Below are positions 36,306 to 45,170 of a stretch of 64,000 nucleotides of DNA, piece after piece. Location of the stretch: the NCBI GenBank assembly GCA_934621295.1, contig CAKTVB010000002.1, positions 248,001 through 312,000 on the forward strand, written 5' to 3'. The position numbers and the translations under genes were made by a program. Position 1 is the stretch's first letter. The number at the start of each line of letters is the position of its first letter. The notes under the pieces were generated by a model that did not search any database, was not told the origin of the DNA, and saw only the letters and a program-made list of their open reading frames with translations. This DNA is from an uncultured Collinsella sp. (GTDB lineage: Bacteria; Actinomycetota; Coriobacteriia; Coriobacteriales; Coriobacteriaceae).

Positions 36306-38969
36306 CTACGCCATCAGCGTATCAAGAACGAAAGGCAGAATGCCGCCAGCACGGAAATACGCGCCCTCCGTCGGAGTATCGACACGAACCTCGGCCTCAA
36401 ACTCGACGGTAGAGCCGTCTTGACGCAATGCCGTGATTTGAGCATACGACGGGGAAGGCAGACCCTGCGAAAAATCCACGGGAGCGATGTCAAAAACCTC
36501 GTGGCCGTCCAATCCCAGAGCATCGGCACTCTCACCCTCTTTGAACTGAAGCGGCAAGATACCCATACCTACCAGATTAGATCGATGAATCCTCTCAAAA
36601 CTCTGTGCAATGACGGCTCGAACACCCAGAAGTTGAGGGGCCTTGGCCGCCCAGTCGCGGGAAGAACCCGAACCGTACATCTTGCCAGCCAAAATGACTA
36701 AAGGAGTCTTTTCGGCGGCAGCGCGCTGCGAAACGTCGAAAATAGTAGAGACATTTCCGTCCCAATGGTCCCACGTGTATCCGCCGACCTTGCCGTCTGC
36801 AAGCTTATTGACGAGCTTCACATTGGCAAGACAACCGCGCATCATAACCTCATGGTTACCGCGACGCGAACCGTAGGTGTTGAATTCGGACTCCTCGATA
36901 CCGTGCTCGCGCAGATAGCGCGCAGCAGGAGAATCCGGCGCAATAGCTCCGGCAGGAGAAAGATGGTCGGTGGTCACAAAGTCGCCGAGATTGGCGAGAG
37001 CGCGAGCCCCAGAAAGTTCGAACGTTTCGCTTGCTACGGCATCTTCGAAATAAGGTGGGCGGCGAACGTAGGTCGACCCCTCGCCCCACTCAAACGTGGA
37101 GGTGGCGTTCACAGAGAGAGAACGCCAATGCTCGTCACCGTCAAACAAGGTCTTCCCCGTCTCGGCAAATAGATCGGCAGAAACAACCTTGTGCAGAAGC
37201 GCCTCGACCTCCTCGTCCTTCGGAAGCAGGTCGGCAAGGTAGACCGGTCCGGCGCTTCCCATACAGACGGGGTCGTTTGAAAGGTCGATATCGAGCGTAC
37301 CGGCAAGAGAGTAAGCCACTACGAACGCCGGGGCGGCAAGGTAGTTTTGAGCGACATCGGGACTGATACGCCCGTCGAAGTTGCGGTTACCCGAAAGGAT
37401 GCTCGTGAGCTCAAGCTCATCGGCAACCTCGTGCATTGGCTCGAACAGCGGGCCGGAATTACCGATACAGCTCATGCAGCCCCAACCGCAGACGGAAAAG
37501 CCCATCTGCGCAAGAGGTTCGACAAGACCTGCGCGAGAAAGAATCTCGGTGGTGCTGTGAGAGCCAGGAGCCAAAACCTTCTTAACCCAAGGAAGCGGCG
37601 TGCAGCCAAGTTCTTGGGCCCTCTTGGCCACAAGACCGGCAGCGATCATCATAGCCGGATCGGTTGCGGTGGTGCAGCTTGTCACGGCAGCAATACCAAG
37701 AACGCCGTGCGACAGAGTATAATCCTCGCCACCAAAAGAAACGGTCTTAACAGTATCCTGCGGAGCGCGTCCATGCTGCGCCAACGAATCACGGAAGCGC
37801 TGCTGCAAACCAGAAACCACAACGCGATTATGCGGACGCGAGGGGCCGGCCAAAGACGGCTCGATTGAAGAAAGATCGATGTCGATAACCTGAGAGTAAA
37901 CAATATCGGCACCGTCAAGCGAATCGGCATCGACACCCTGAGCGCGCAAGAATGCCTGAACTCGCTCGATGGCGGCCTTATCCGTACCGGAAAGCTCAAG
38001 CTGGGCGAACGTCTTCTCATCCGCCGGGAAGAACGTTGACGTGCAGCCATACTCCGGAGTCATATTGGCGACCGTCGCACGCTGCGTAGCAGTCAGAGTG
38101 GACACGCCCTCACCAAAGCACTCGACAAGCTTGCCTACGACACCGACCGAACGGAGACGCTCAGCAAAGGTCAGGGCAAGATCCATCGCGGTGACTCCGG
38201 CAGAAAGCGAACCGGTGAGTCGTACACCCACAACAGGGGGAACGAGCATCGTAATCGGCTGACCCAAAGCCGCGGCCTCTGCCTCGATGCCACCGACGCC
38301 CCAACCGAGCACGCCCATGCCGTTTGCGGTCGTGGTATGAGAATCGGTACCCACGAGCGAATCGAAATACATGACAGGAGTTTCGTCACCATCGGTTACC
38401 GCAACCTGGCAGAAACGCTCGATGTTCAGCTGATGGCAAATGCCGACACCGGGCGGCACAATCTGCACGTTATCGAAGCTCTTAGCGCTCCATTTGAGAA
38501 AGGAGAAGCGCTCAGCATTGCGCTCGGCTTCAATACGAGCATTTTCAAGGGCAGCACAGGAGCACGAAACAACGTCGGCAGCCACGGAGTGATCGACCAC
38601 GAGCGTACAGGGAATCTGTGGGTTGATACGACCGGCGCCTCCGCCCCTATTCGAAGCGGCGTCACGCATGGCAGCAAAATCAACGAACACGGGAACACCG
38701 GTAAAGTCCTGAAAAAGGACACGGGCGGGCATGAACTCGATTTCGCCACCAGCCTCACCAGCAAGGCCGGCATCGACGATACATTGAGCGGCAGCCTGGG
38801 CTTGCTGCTCGTTTGCCGCGCGCCTCAAGACGTTTTCGAGCAAAACGCGCAAACAAACAGGAAGGCGATCAGCGCCGGGGATATCCAGCACGCGCGCATA
38901 AGCGATGGATTCGCCCCCGCAGGAAAACTCATTGCGCGCATAACCGATGCGCATCCCCTCTTTGCTCAT
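36306..38969 (-). CDS. acnA: Aconitate hydratase
   Basis: This 4Fe-4S enzyme isomerises citrate to isocitrate in the TCA cycle. Its 887 residues match the AcnA/IRP1 type. Iron-sulfur ligands are Cys in VTSCTTATDPAMM and the CMSC pair in GWGCMSCIGNSGPL. Other motifs are GTDSHTTTANGMGVLGWGVG near the N-terminal half, and GAGSSR-like YGSGSSRDWAAK with GVRAVIAQSFERIHRSNLVG in the swivel domain. ATG at 38969 is preferred to TTG at 38975 because AGAGGG is six bases upstream. Neighbours are a zinc-ribbon protein and a P-type ATPase, with no other TCA gene nearby. Confidence 0.96.
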   Translation of the reverse strand: MSKEGMRIGYARNEFSCGGESIAYARVLDIPGADRLPVCLRVLLENVLRRAANEQQAQAAAQCIVDAGLAGEAGGEIEFMPARVLFQDFTGVPVFVDFAAMRDAASNRGGGAGRINPQIPCTLVVDHSVAADVVSCSCAALENARIEAERNAERFSFLKWSAKSFDNVQIVPPGVGICHQLNIERFCQVAVTDGDETPVMYFDSLVGTDSHTTTANGMGVLGWGVGGIEAEAAALGQPITMLVPPVVGVRLTGSLSAGVTAMDLALTFAERLRSVGVVGKLVECFGEGVSTLTATQRATVANMTPEYGCTSTFFPADEKTFAQLELSGTDKAAIERVQAFLRAQGVDADSLDGADIVYSQVIDIDLSSIEPSLAGPSRPHNRVVVSGLQQRFRDSLAQHGRAPQDTVKTVSFGGEDYTLSHGVLGIAAVTSCTTATDPAMMIAAGLVAKRAQELGCTPLPWVKKVLAPGSHSTTEILSRAGLVEPLAQMGFSVCGWGCMSCIGNSGPLFEPMHEVADELELTSILSGNRNFDGRISPDVAQNYLAAPAFVVAYSLAGTLDIDLSNDPVCMGSAGPVYLADLLPKDEEVEALLHKVVSADLFAETGKTLFDGDEHWRSLSVNATSTFEWGEGSTYVRRPPYFEDAVASETFELSGARALANLGDFVTTDHLSPAGAIAPDSPAARYLREHGIEESEFNTYGSRRGNHEVMMRGCLANVKLVNKLADGKVGGYTWDHWDGNVSTIFDVSQRAAAEKTPLVILAGKMYGSGSSRDWAAKAPQLLGVRAVIAQSFERIHRSNLVGMGILPLQFKEGESADALGLDGHEVFDIAPVDFSQGLPSPSYAQITALRQDGSTVEFEAEVRVDTPTEGAYFRAGGILPFVLDTLMA

Positions 38970-39022
38970 ATTCAACCCTCTTTCGTCGTTGGTGGGTAAA
39001 CGTCGATACTACGTGCCGTTTG

Positions 39023-41794
39023 TTACCGTTTGGTGTCCGGTTTTCTTTTTTTAGAGGAAGGCATGGCGACGCGAATTCCGCCACCGGCCTTGGTGACGCG
39101 TTTGAGAGCTCGAGCGGTCGGGGTTGTATCATCAACTGCACGTCGTGCGGACGCCTGAGCGCGAGACAGTTCACGCTCTTCGTGAGCACGTGACACCCTT
39201 CGCGCAATCGCGCCCGCCTTTCTCTCAAACGAGGAGCCAGTAGAGCTTACGGTACGCTTTCCGCCACGAAGAGACATCCGCACGCCACGCCCGAATCCGG
39301 TGGCACGCTTGGTTACACGCTGAGGAACCTTGTCGAAAGCGTCTGCAAGCAAGAAGAAGAGCAGGCAGCCGAGCAGTGCCACGACAACCGACCCAATAAG
39401 CTGCCCCAGGCCAAGAGCCGCAATGGAGAAAAACGTTGGGAAAAAGACGACGCCCACGACAAGACCTGCGGTGACAAAAATGAATACCGCCAGTCGCAGC
39501 GGCGAAAACGGAAACGAAATACGCCAGATCAAACTGCAGCCAATTGCACTGGTAGAGATGAGGCACATCGTAGAAAGCACGGGTTTGCTGAACCCAAAAA
39601 CAGAAGCGGCAAACATGCACAGGCACGAAGCGATGAGCACAGCCACCGAAGCAGGGACAGCGCGCCTGAGCACATTGATGAGAAAGCTGCCCTTGATGCG
39701 CGATTTATTGGGCTCGAGCGCAAGCACAAAACTCGGGAAGCCGATGCAGAAAAAGTTTATGAGCGTCATCGTGATGGGCTGGAAGGGATAAGGCGGGAAG
39801 AAGATGCAAAGTGCGGCCAGTCCCATGGAAAACAGCGTCTTCGTCAAAAAGAGCGAGGCGGAACGCTGCAAGTTATTGATGGAACGACGCCCCTCCGCTA
39901 CTACGGCGGGCATAGAGGCGAAGTCGTTATCGATCAGGACGATCTCCGCCACATTGCGCGCGGCATCGGAACCAGCGGCCATAGCAACGGAGCAGTCCGC
40001 CTCCTTGAGCGCCAGCACGTCATTGACACCGTCGCCGGTCATAGCAACCGTGTGGCCACGCGACTTGAGGGCGACGACAAGCTCGCGCTTCTGTTGGGGC
40101 GTCACGCGACCAAAGACATGATATTTATCGACTGCTGCGTCAATCTTCGAAGGCGTATCGAGCGTAGTCGCATCGACAAACGCTTCGGCACCGGGAATAC
40201 CAACCACCTTGGCGATAGACGAAACCGTGCGAGGGTCATCACCCGAGATGACGTTGAGCGCGACGCCCTGTGCGCAGAAATACGCGATGGTATCGGCTGC
40301 GGAAGATCGAATCTCATCGCGGATGGTCACGAAGCCCAAAGGCCTCGCCTCACCTTCCATATCTCCCTCATCGGTAAAGCCGTCAACGGAGGCAATAACG
40401 AGGACACGGCAGGTATCGGCAAGTTCGTTCACCGCCTCCTCAAAGGTTTTATACACATCGGGAGGCAAAACGAATTGCGCCGCTCCCATCACATAGGAAC
40501 CCTGCTCGAACGAAGCGCCGCTCCATTTCTTGGCAGAAGAGAAGGGAACGACGGCAAGAGGCTGAGCAAAGGAAATATCGGTACCGGCATAGTAAGAGAT
40601 AACAGCCTGACACGTCTCGTTAGCGTCTGCAGAAGTTGCCTTGGCGATGTTCGCAAGAGCGAAATCGACCAGCGCAGCACCTTCGGAATCAGAGTCCTCG
40701 AGCAGCACGGCACGGCCGTTATCCGAAGCGGTATACACGCCAGCAACCTGCATTTTTCCAGATGTAATAGTGCCCGTCTTGTCCAAGCAGAGAACATCGA
40801 CTCGGGCAAGCGTTTCGATACAGTACAGCTGTTGCGCCAAGACGCGGCGACGCGCCAAACGAATCGTCGCAATTGCGAGAACCGATGAGGTGAGCAAGAC
40901 AAGACCCTGCGGAATCATGCCCAGAAGCGCGCCTACAGTCGAAAGGATCGCTGCTGAGACGTCGGCCCACGCCTGGAAGCCCGAGAAGGCCCAGGCCCAA
41001 AACGTCATCGAACCGCCGTCTTGCTCAAACGCCACATGCACGCTCGAATAGAACAGAGCAATGCCCAGGGGCAACATGATGACGCTCGCAAATCGCACAA
41101 TGGCATTGAGCGCCTTCATGATCTCGGAATTGACCTTCTTGACGTACTTCGCCTCGTTGTTGATCTTTGCAACATAGTTATCGGCGCCTACATGGATCAC
41201 GCGAGCATAAATAAAGCCGGAATCAACAAAGCTGCCGCTCATGAGCTCGGATGCGGGCTGCTTGCGAATCAGGTTGCTTTCGCCGGTAAGAAGGCTTTCG
41301 TTGACCTGGGCATCACCCGAAACAACGACGGCATCGGCGGGAATCTGGTCGCCTCGGCCCAAGCGGACGACATCGTCGAGAACGATTTGGTCCAAATCCA
41401 CCTCAAGCTCAGAACCATCGCGAACGACCGTCGCGCGCTTGCTTGCAAGGAGCGTAAGCTTATCGACCATACGCTTGGAACGCCATGACTGGATGATACC
41501 GATGCCGGTATTGAGCACGACGATGCAAAGAAAACTCAGGTTCTTTATGGAGCCGGTGAGGATGACCAGAATGGCCAAGACAAGATTGATGAGGTTGAAG
41601 AGCGTACAGAGGTTCTCGATGATAAGCTCTTTGACCGACTTGGATTTTAGGTCGGTGTTGACATTGACCTTGCCCGCAGCAATCCGCTCGGAAACCTCAG
41701 CGCTCGACAAGCCCAGCAGGGGTTCTGCAACCGCCATGGAGGAAGTCGCCGCAGCTTCATTCGCATCGCGGACATTCACGGTTTTATCGGTCAT
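39023..41794 (-). CDS. P-type cation-transporting ATPase
   Basis: This integral membrane pump has about 923 residues. The actuator motif is LLTGESNLI, the phosphorylation site is LDKTGTITSGK, and the hinge is TGDGVNDVLALKEAD. The hydrophobic pattern suggests around ten membrane helices. The layout is like the Mg/Ca/K-type CtpE group (HAD-IC) rather than a heavy-metal pump, since no CPC motif or N-terminal metal-binding domain is present. A Lys/Arg-rich C-terminal tail of about 100 residues (many SxRR and KRxT stretches) is unusual. ATG at 41794 is chosen; ATG at 41806 is also possible. Codons further upstream run through a tRNA gene and are not coding. The ion specificity cannot be told. Confidence 0.9.
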   Translation of the reverse strand: MTDKTVNVRDANEAAATSSMAVAEPLLGLSSAEVSERIAAGKVNVNTDLKSKSVKELIIENLCTLFNLINLVLAILVILTGSIKNLSFLCIVVLNTGIGIIQSWRSKRMVDKLTLLASKRATVVRDGSELEVDLDQIVLDDVVRLGRGDQIPADAVVVSGDAQVNESLLTGESNLIRKQPASELMSGSFVDSGFIYARVIHVGADNYVAKINNEAKYVKKVNSEIMKALNAIVRFASVIMLPLGIALFYSSVHVAFEQDGGSMTFWAWAFSGFQAWADVSAAILSTVGALLGMIPQGLVLLTSSVLAIATIRLARRRVLAQQLYCIETLARVDVLCLDKTGTITSGKMQVAGVYTASDNGRAVLLEDSDSEGAALVDFALANIAKATSADANETCQAVISYYAGTDISFAQPLAVVPFSSAKKWSGASFEQGSYVMGAAQFVLPPDVYKTFEEAVNELADTCRVLVIASVDGFTDEGDMEGEARPLGFVTIRDEIRSSAADTIAYFCAQGVALNVISGDDPRTVSSIAKVVGIPGAEAFVDATTLDTPSKIDAAVDKYHVFGRVTPQQKRELVVALKSRGHTVAMTGDGVNDVLALKEADCSVAMAAGSDAARNVAEIVLIDNDFASMPAVVAEGRRSINNLQRSASLFLTKTLFSMGLAALCIFFPPYPFQPITMTLINFFCIGFPSFVLALEPNKSRIKGSFLINVLRRAVPASVAVLIASCLCMFAASVFGFSKPVLSTMCLISTSAIGCSLIWRISFPFSPLRLAVFIFVTAGLVVGVVFFPTFFSIAALGLGQLIGSVVVALLGCLLFFLLADAFDKVPQRVTKRATGFGRGVRMSLRGGKRTVSSTGSSFERKAGAIARRVSRAHEERELSRAQASARRAVDDTTPTARALKRVTKAGGGIRVAMPSSKKRKPDTKR

Positions 41795-41821
41795 GGTTAC
41801 CGCCATTCGATCGTGGCATAT

Positions 41822-41859
41822 AAAAAGAGGATCGACGAGGCGTACCTCTATCGATCCTC
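41822..41859 (-). terminator. Terminator after tRNA-Arg
   Basis: GAGGATCGA pairs with TCGATCCTC (nine perfect pairs) and an inner GAGG-CGTA-CCTC adds four more. On the minus strand TTTTT follows. It lies about 12 bases past the tRNA 3' end. Confidence 0.9.
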
Positions 41860-41870
41860 GCATACGCAGG

Positions 41871-41947
41871 TGGCGCCCCATGTTGGGTTCGAACCAACGG
41901 CCTTCTGCTCCGGAGGCAGACGCTCTAATCCCCTGAGCTAATGGGGC
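41871..41947 (-). tRNA. tRNA-Arg (anticodon CCG)
   Basis: On the minus strand the acceptor stem GCCCCAT pairs with ATGGGGC, the discriminator is G and CCA is encoded. The D arm is GCTCAGGGGATTAGAGC, the anticodon stem TCTGC/GCAGA holds loop CTCCGGA with anticodon CCG (reads CGG), and the T arm has GGTTCGAACC. All stems pair. Encoded CCA makes 77 bases. It has its own terminator downstream. Confidence 0.95.
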
Positions 41948-42054
41948 CAACGAGCAGATAGTATACAACGGTTACCCCATTGTTAACGAGCTTACGACAG
42001 CGCTACGTTACAGATTGCATAACTTGTTCATCTGACCAGATATATACGGTTATT

Positions 42055-42063
42055 TGGTATACA
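42055..42063 (+). promoter_or_regulatory. Possible extended -10 promoter for the aro cluster
   Basis: TGG-TATACA resembles an extended -10 (TGN-TATAAT) about 50 bases before the aroF start, with no matching -35. The 166-base gap between the tRNA and aroF shows no T-box, riboswitch or other gene that can be recognised. Confidence 0.3.
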
Positions 42064-42113
42064 CTCGAGTGCTACGCATTGCTCGAATTATTACAGAACA
42101 GGAAACCGACGAC

Positions 42114-43139
42114 ATGATTGCCATTCTCAAAAAAGGAGCCTCCGATCAGTCCGTCTCCCACCTCGTGAGCTGGATTCACAAAAAAGGCCTCGACACGCAC
42201 ATCAGCCGCGGCAAGGAGGAGACGATTATCGGACTCGTGGGCGACACGAGTCGAATCGATCCGTTCCTGCTTGAATCAATGGATATCGTCGACCAGGTCA
42301 AGCGCGTCTCCGAGCCTTTCAAGAAGGCCAACCGCAAATTCCACCCCGAAGATACCTGTGTTGACTGCGGTCACGGAGTGAAGATTGGCGCTGGCCAGTT
42401 CCAAGTTATCGCAGGCCCTTGCTCAGTCGAAGGCGAAAACCTCATCCGCATCGCCCGACGCGTCAAGAAGGCCGGCGCAACCATGCTGCGCGGCGGCGCT
42501 TTCAAGCCCCGCACCTCTCCGTATGCCTACCAGGGAATGGGTGCCGAAGGCCTCGACCTGCTGCGCGAGGCGGCCGATGAGCTCGACATGCCCATCGTCA
42601 CCGAAATCATGGACCCCCGCGACGTCCAGCTCTTTTTGGACAAACATATCGAAGTCATGCAGATCGGCGCCCGCAATGCGCAAAACTTCCCTCTCCTCAA
42701 AGAGGTCGGTAAAACCCAGACCCCTGTTCTTCTTAAGCGCGGAATGTCCGGCACCCTCGACGAACTACTCATGGCAGCCGAGTACATCATGAGCGAGGGC
42801 AACGAAAACGTCATTCTCTGCGAGCGCGGCATTCGCACCTTCGAAACACGCACGCGCAACACCTTCGACCTCAACGCCGTACCCGTGCTTCACCACCTCT
42901 CGCATCTTCCCGTCGTGGCCGACCCCAGTCACGCCACCGGTTACACCCGCTATGTTGAGCCCATGGCGCTTGCCGCTACGGCAGCCGGCGCCGACGGCTT
43001 GGAGATCGAGGTACACGACGATCCCAGCAAGGCATGGTCTGACGGTGCTCAGGCACTCACTCCCGATCAGTTTGACGACACCATGCGTCGCATCCGCGCT
43101 ATCCGGGAAGTCATCTGCCAAGAGACCGTGCAGGAGTAG
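42114..43139 (+). CDS. aroF: 3-deoxy-7-phosphoheptulonate synthase (DAHP synthase)
   Basis: The first step of the shikimate pathway joins PEP and erythrose-4-phosphate. Its 341 residues are the type I-beta form with an N-terminal ferredoxin-like regulatory domain (about 1-70, from MIAILKKGASDQ to VKRVSEPFKK) that in related enzymes senses tyrosine or phenylalanine. The barrel carries IAGPCSVEG, RGGAFKPRTSPYAYQG, IGARNAQN, LLKRGMSGT, LCERGIRTFE and DPSHATGY. ATG at 42114 is chosen because it matches the family N-terminus and has AGGA upstream; a frame to 42054 is not supported. It leads the aro cluster and is followed by tyrA after three bases. Confidence 0.96.
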   Translation: MIAILKKGASDQSVSHLVSWIHKKGLDTHISRGKEETIIGLVGDTSRIDPFLLESMDIVDQVKRVSEPFKKANRKFHPEDTCVDCGHGVKIGAGQFQVIAGPCSVEGENLIRIARRVKKAGATMLRGGAFKPRTSPYAYQGMGAEGLDLLREAADELDMPIVTEIMDPRDVQLFLDKHIEVMQIGARNAQNFPLLKEVGKTQTPVLLKRGMSGTLDELLMAAEYIMSEGNENVILCERGIRTFETRTRNTFDLNAVPVLHHLSHLPVVADPSHATGYTRYVEPMALAATAAGADGLEIEVHDDPSKAWSDGAQALTPDQFDDTMRRIRAIREVICQETVQE

Positions 43140-43142
43140 GTC

Positions 43143-44063
43143 ATGGGAACGGTAAGGAACGCGCGCGTTAACCAAGGCGGGCCCAAGTGCGCCGGCATCG
43201 TGGGACTGGGTCTTATCGGCGGCAGCTTTGCCCGAGGCTATGCGCAGGCAGGCGTTCGCGTGCTGGCCTGGGATCCCGATGAAGACGTTATGGTGGCCGC
43301 TAGCATGGGCACCGTCTCCGGCGAGCTTAACGACGAGACGCTCGGTGAGTGCGACATCATCGTCCTTGCCTGCTACCCCGAAGCCTGTATCGAATGGCTT
43401 GAGGCACACGGACGAGCGCTCGCTGACGCCACCGATACGCAGGCCATCATGGGCCCCGTGGTGATCGATACCGTAGGCATCAAAGGCATCGTGTGCGAGC
43501 GCGCCTTTAACCTGGCGCGTGAGAATGGCTTTTACTTTGTAGGCGCACACCCCATGGCGGGCACGCAGTTCTCGGGCTATGCACACTCTCGTGCCGACTT
43601 ATTCGAGGGCGCGCCGTTGGTGCTCGTCCCGCCCGCAGTGAACGATTCCCTGAAACTTGAACTCTTAAGTCAGGTACGTGAGATGGTGCGTCCTCTGGGT
43701 TTTGGAAAGTTTAGCGTTACAAGCGCCGAGGAGCACGACCACGTAATTGCTTTTACGAGTCAGCTTGCACACGTGGTGTCCAATGCCTACGTAAAGAGCC
43801 CAACTGCGCAAGAGCACCATGGTTTCTCGGCCGGTAGCTATCGTGACCTCACACGCGTCGCGCACCTCAATCCGTCCATGTGGGCCGAGCTCATGACCGA
43901 TAACGCGCAATATCTCAGCCAAGAGCTGACCTGTCTTATCGATTCCCTCGCGGCCTATCGCGATGCACTCGATAGGAAGGACGAAGAGCAGCTCAAAGAG
44001 CTTCTTGCCGAGGGAGATCGCATCAAGCGCGCTCTCGACGCCAACACCCCCGACAACGATTAG
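43143..44063 (+). CDS. tyrA: Prephenate dehydrogenase
   Basis: This enzyme oxidatively decarboxylates prephenate to 4-hydroxyphenylpyruvate, the tyrosine precursor. Its 306 residues show the NAD-binding GIVGLGLIGGSFARGYAQAG with Asp in AWDPDED, VIDTVGIKG, the active-site region VGAHPMAGTQFSGY, and a helical dimerisation half. No ACT domain follows. CAGGAG precedes the ATG. Whether prephenate or arogenate is the substrate cannot be told from sequence alone. Confidence 0.94.
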   Translation: MGTVRNARVNQGGPKCAGIVGLGLIGGSFARGYAQAGVRVLAWDPDEDVMVAASMGTVSGELNDETLGECDIIVLACYPEACIEWLEAHGRALADATDTQAIMGPVVIDTVGIKGIVCERAFNLARENGFYFVGAHPMAGTQFSGYAHSRADLFEGAPLVLVPPAVNDSLKLELLSQVREMVRPLGFGKFSVTSAEEHDHVIAFTSQLAHVVSNAYVKSPTAQEHHGFSAGSYRDLTRVAHLNPSMWAELMTDNAQYLSQELTCLIDSLAAYRDALDRKDEEQLKELLAEGDRIKRALDANTPDND

Positions 44064-44081
44064 CCACCAGGAGGAACCCTC

Positions 44082-45155
44082 GTGCAGACGATAGAAGTTG
44101 CCACCTCATCGAGGATATATAACGTCCACATCGCATGCGGGCTGTTGCCTCGTGTGGGCGAAATCGCGCGCAACACCGCCGGTGGCTCCCGGGCCATGGT
44201 CGTGTCGAACACCGATGTGGCCCCGCTTTACTCTGCTGCTGTTCTCGAGTCGCTGAGCGCCGCTGGGTACGAAACAGATATTCACGTCGTGGAGTCGAGC
44301 GAGACCGTTAAGAACATGTCCGAACTCGCACTCCTCCTTGAGCACTGTGCAGAGGCAGAACTCACCCGCGATGACCTTGTGGTAGCGCTTGGCGGTGGCG
44401 TCGTCGGCGACCTCGCCGGCTTTGCCGCCGCAACCTACATGCGCGGTTGCAAACTCGTACAGGTGCCCACAAGCCTACTCGCAATGGTCGATTCTTCCGT
44501 TGGAGGAAAAACGGCGGTCGATCTTGCGCACGGTAAAAATCTTGCTGGTGCCTTCTTCCAGCCGCGTGCCGTTGTCGCCAGCGTTGAGGCTCTCGATACC
44601 ATTGCCCCCGACTTATTTGCCGACAGCTGCGGCGAAGTTATCAAATACGGCGTGATGTGCGACCCCGACCTTTTCGCCTCGCTCGAAAAAACGCCGCTTA
44701 CCGAGTCGCGCGATGGTCACGAGCGGCTCGAGGGAGTGATCGCACGTTGTGTCGAAATCAAACGCGATGTTGTTTCGAATGACGAATGCGAGCGCGGGCT
44801 TCGCCAGACCCTCAACCTTGGGCACACCATCGGGCACGCTGTGGAAAGCGCAAACGAGTACCGTCTTGGCCATGGGTCCTCAGTTGCCGCGGGCATGTGC
44901 ATCATGGCGCGCGCCTGCGCAAAACGCGGTTGGTGCAACAAAGATGTTGCCCATCGCATCGAAGCGGCCGTTGCCGCCCACGGCCTTCCCACCTCAACCG
45001 ATTTCGATGTCGACACGCTCTTCAGGCATGCCAAGGCCGATAAAAAACGCCATGGCGACACGATGAATATCGTAGCCATAGAGGCCATCGGATCTGTAAG
45101 CATCAAAACGCTTCCCCTCGATGAGTTCCGCACGCTCATCGAACAAGGACTGTAG
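44082..45155 (+). CDS. aroB: 3-dehydroquinate synthase (canonical)
   Basis: This NAD- and metal-dependent enzyme makes dehydroquinate from DAHP. Its 357 residues keep all key residues: NAD motif GGGVVGD (104-110), Asp137, Lys143, Lys152-Asn153, Glu185, Lys188, Asn245, His248, His252 and His264 (metal ligands Glu185, His248, His264). The GTG at 44082 has AGGAGG upstream. It contrasts with the degenerate paralogue at 60182-61282 in this window and is the one that can supply the pathway. Confidence 0.97.
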   Translation: MQTIEVATSSRIYNVHIACGLLPRVGEIARNTAGGSRAMVVSNTDVAPLYSAAVLESLSAAGYETDIHVVESSETVKNMSELALLLEHCAEAELTRDDLVVALGGGVVGDLAGFAAATYMRGCKLVQVPTSLLAMVDSSVGGKTAVDLAHGKNLAGAFFQPRAVVASVEALDTIAPDLFADSCGEVIKYGVMCDPDLFASLEKTPLTESRDGHERLEGVIARCVEIKRDVVSNDECERGLRQTLNLGHTIGHAVESANEYRLGHGSSVAAGMCIMARACAKRGWCNKDVAHRIEAAVAAHGLPTSTDFDVDTLFRHAKADKKRHGDTMNIVAIEAIGSVSIKTLPLDEFRTLIEQGL

Positions 45156-45170
45156 ACATAAGGCAGGAAC

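Noticed and set aside
41795..41968. N-terminal extension of the P-type ATPase frame
   Set aside because: Those codons read through a terminator hairpin and the whole tRNA-Arg gene.
41948..42113. T-box or other riboswitch before aroF
   Set aside because: No T-box consensus, specifier stem or antiterminator hairpin is visible in the 166 bases.
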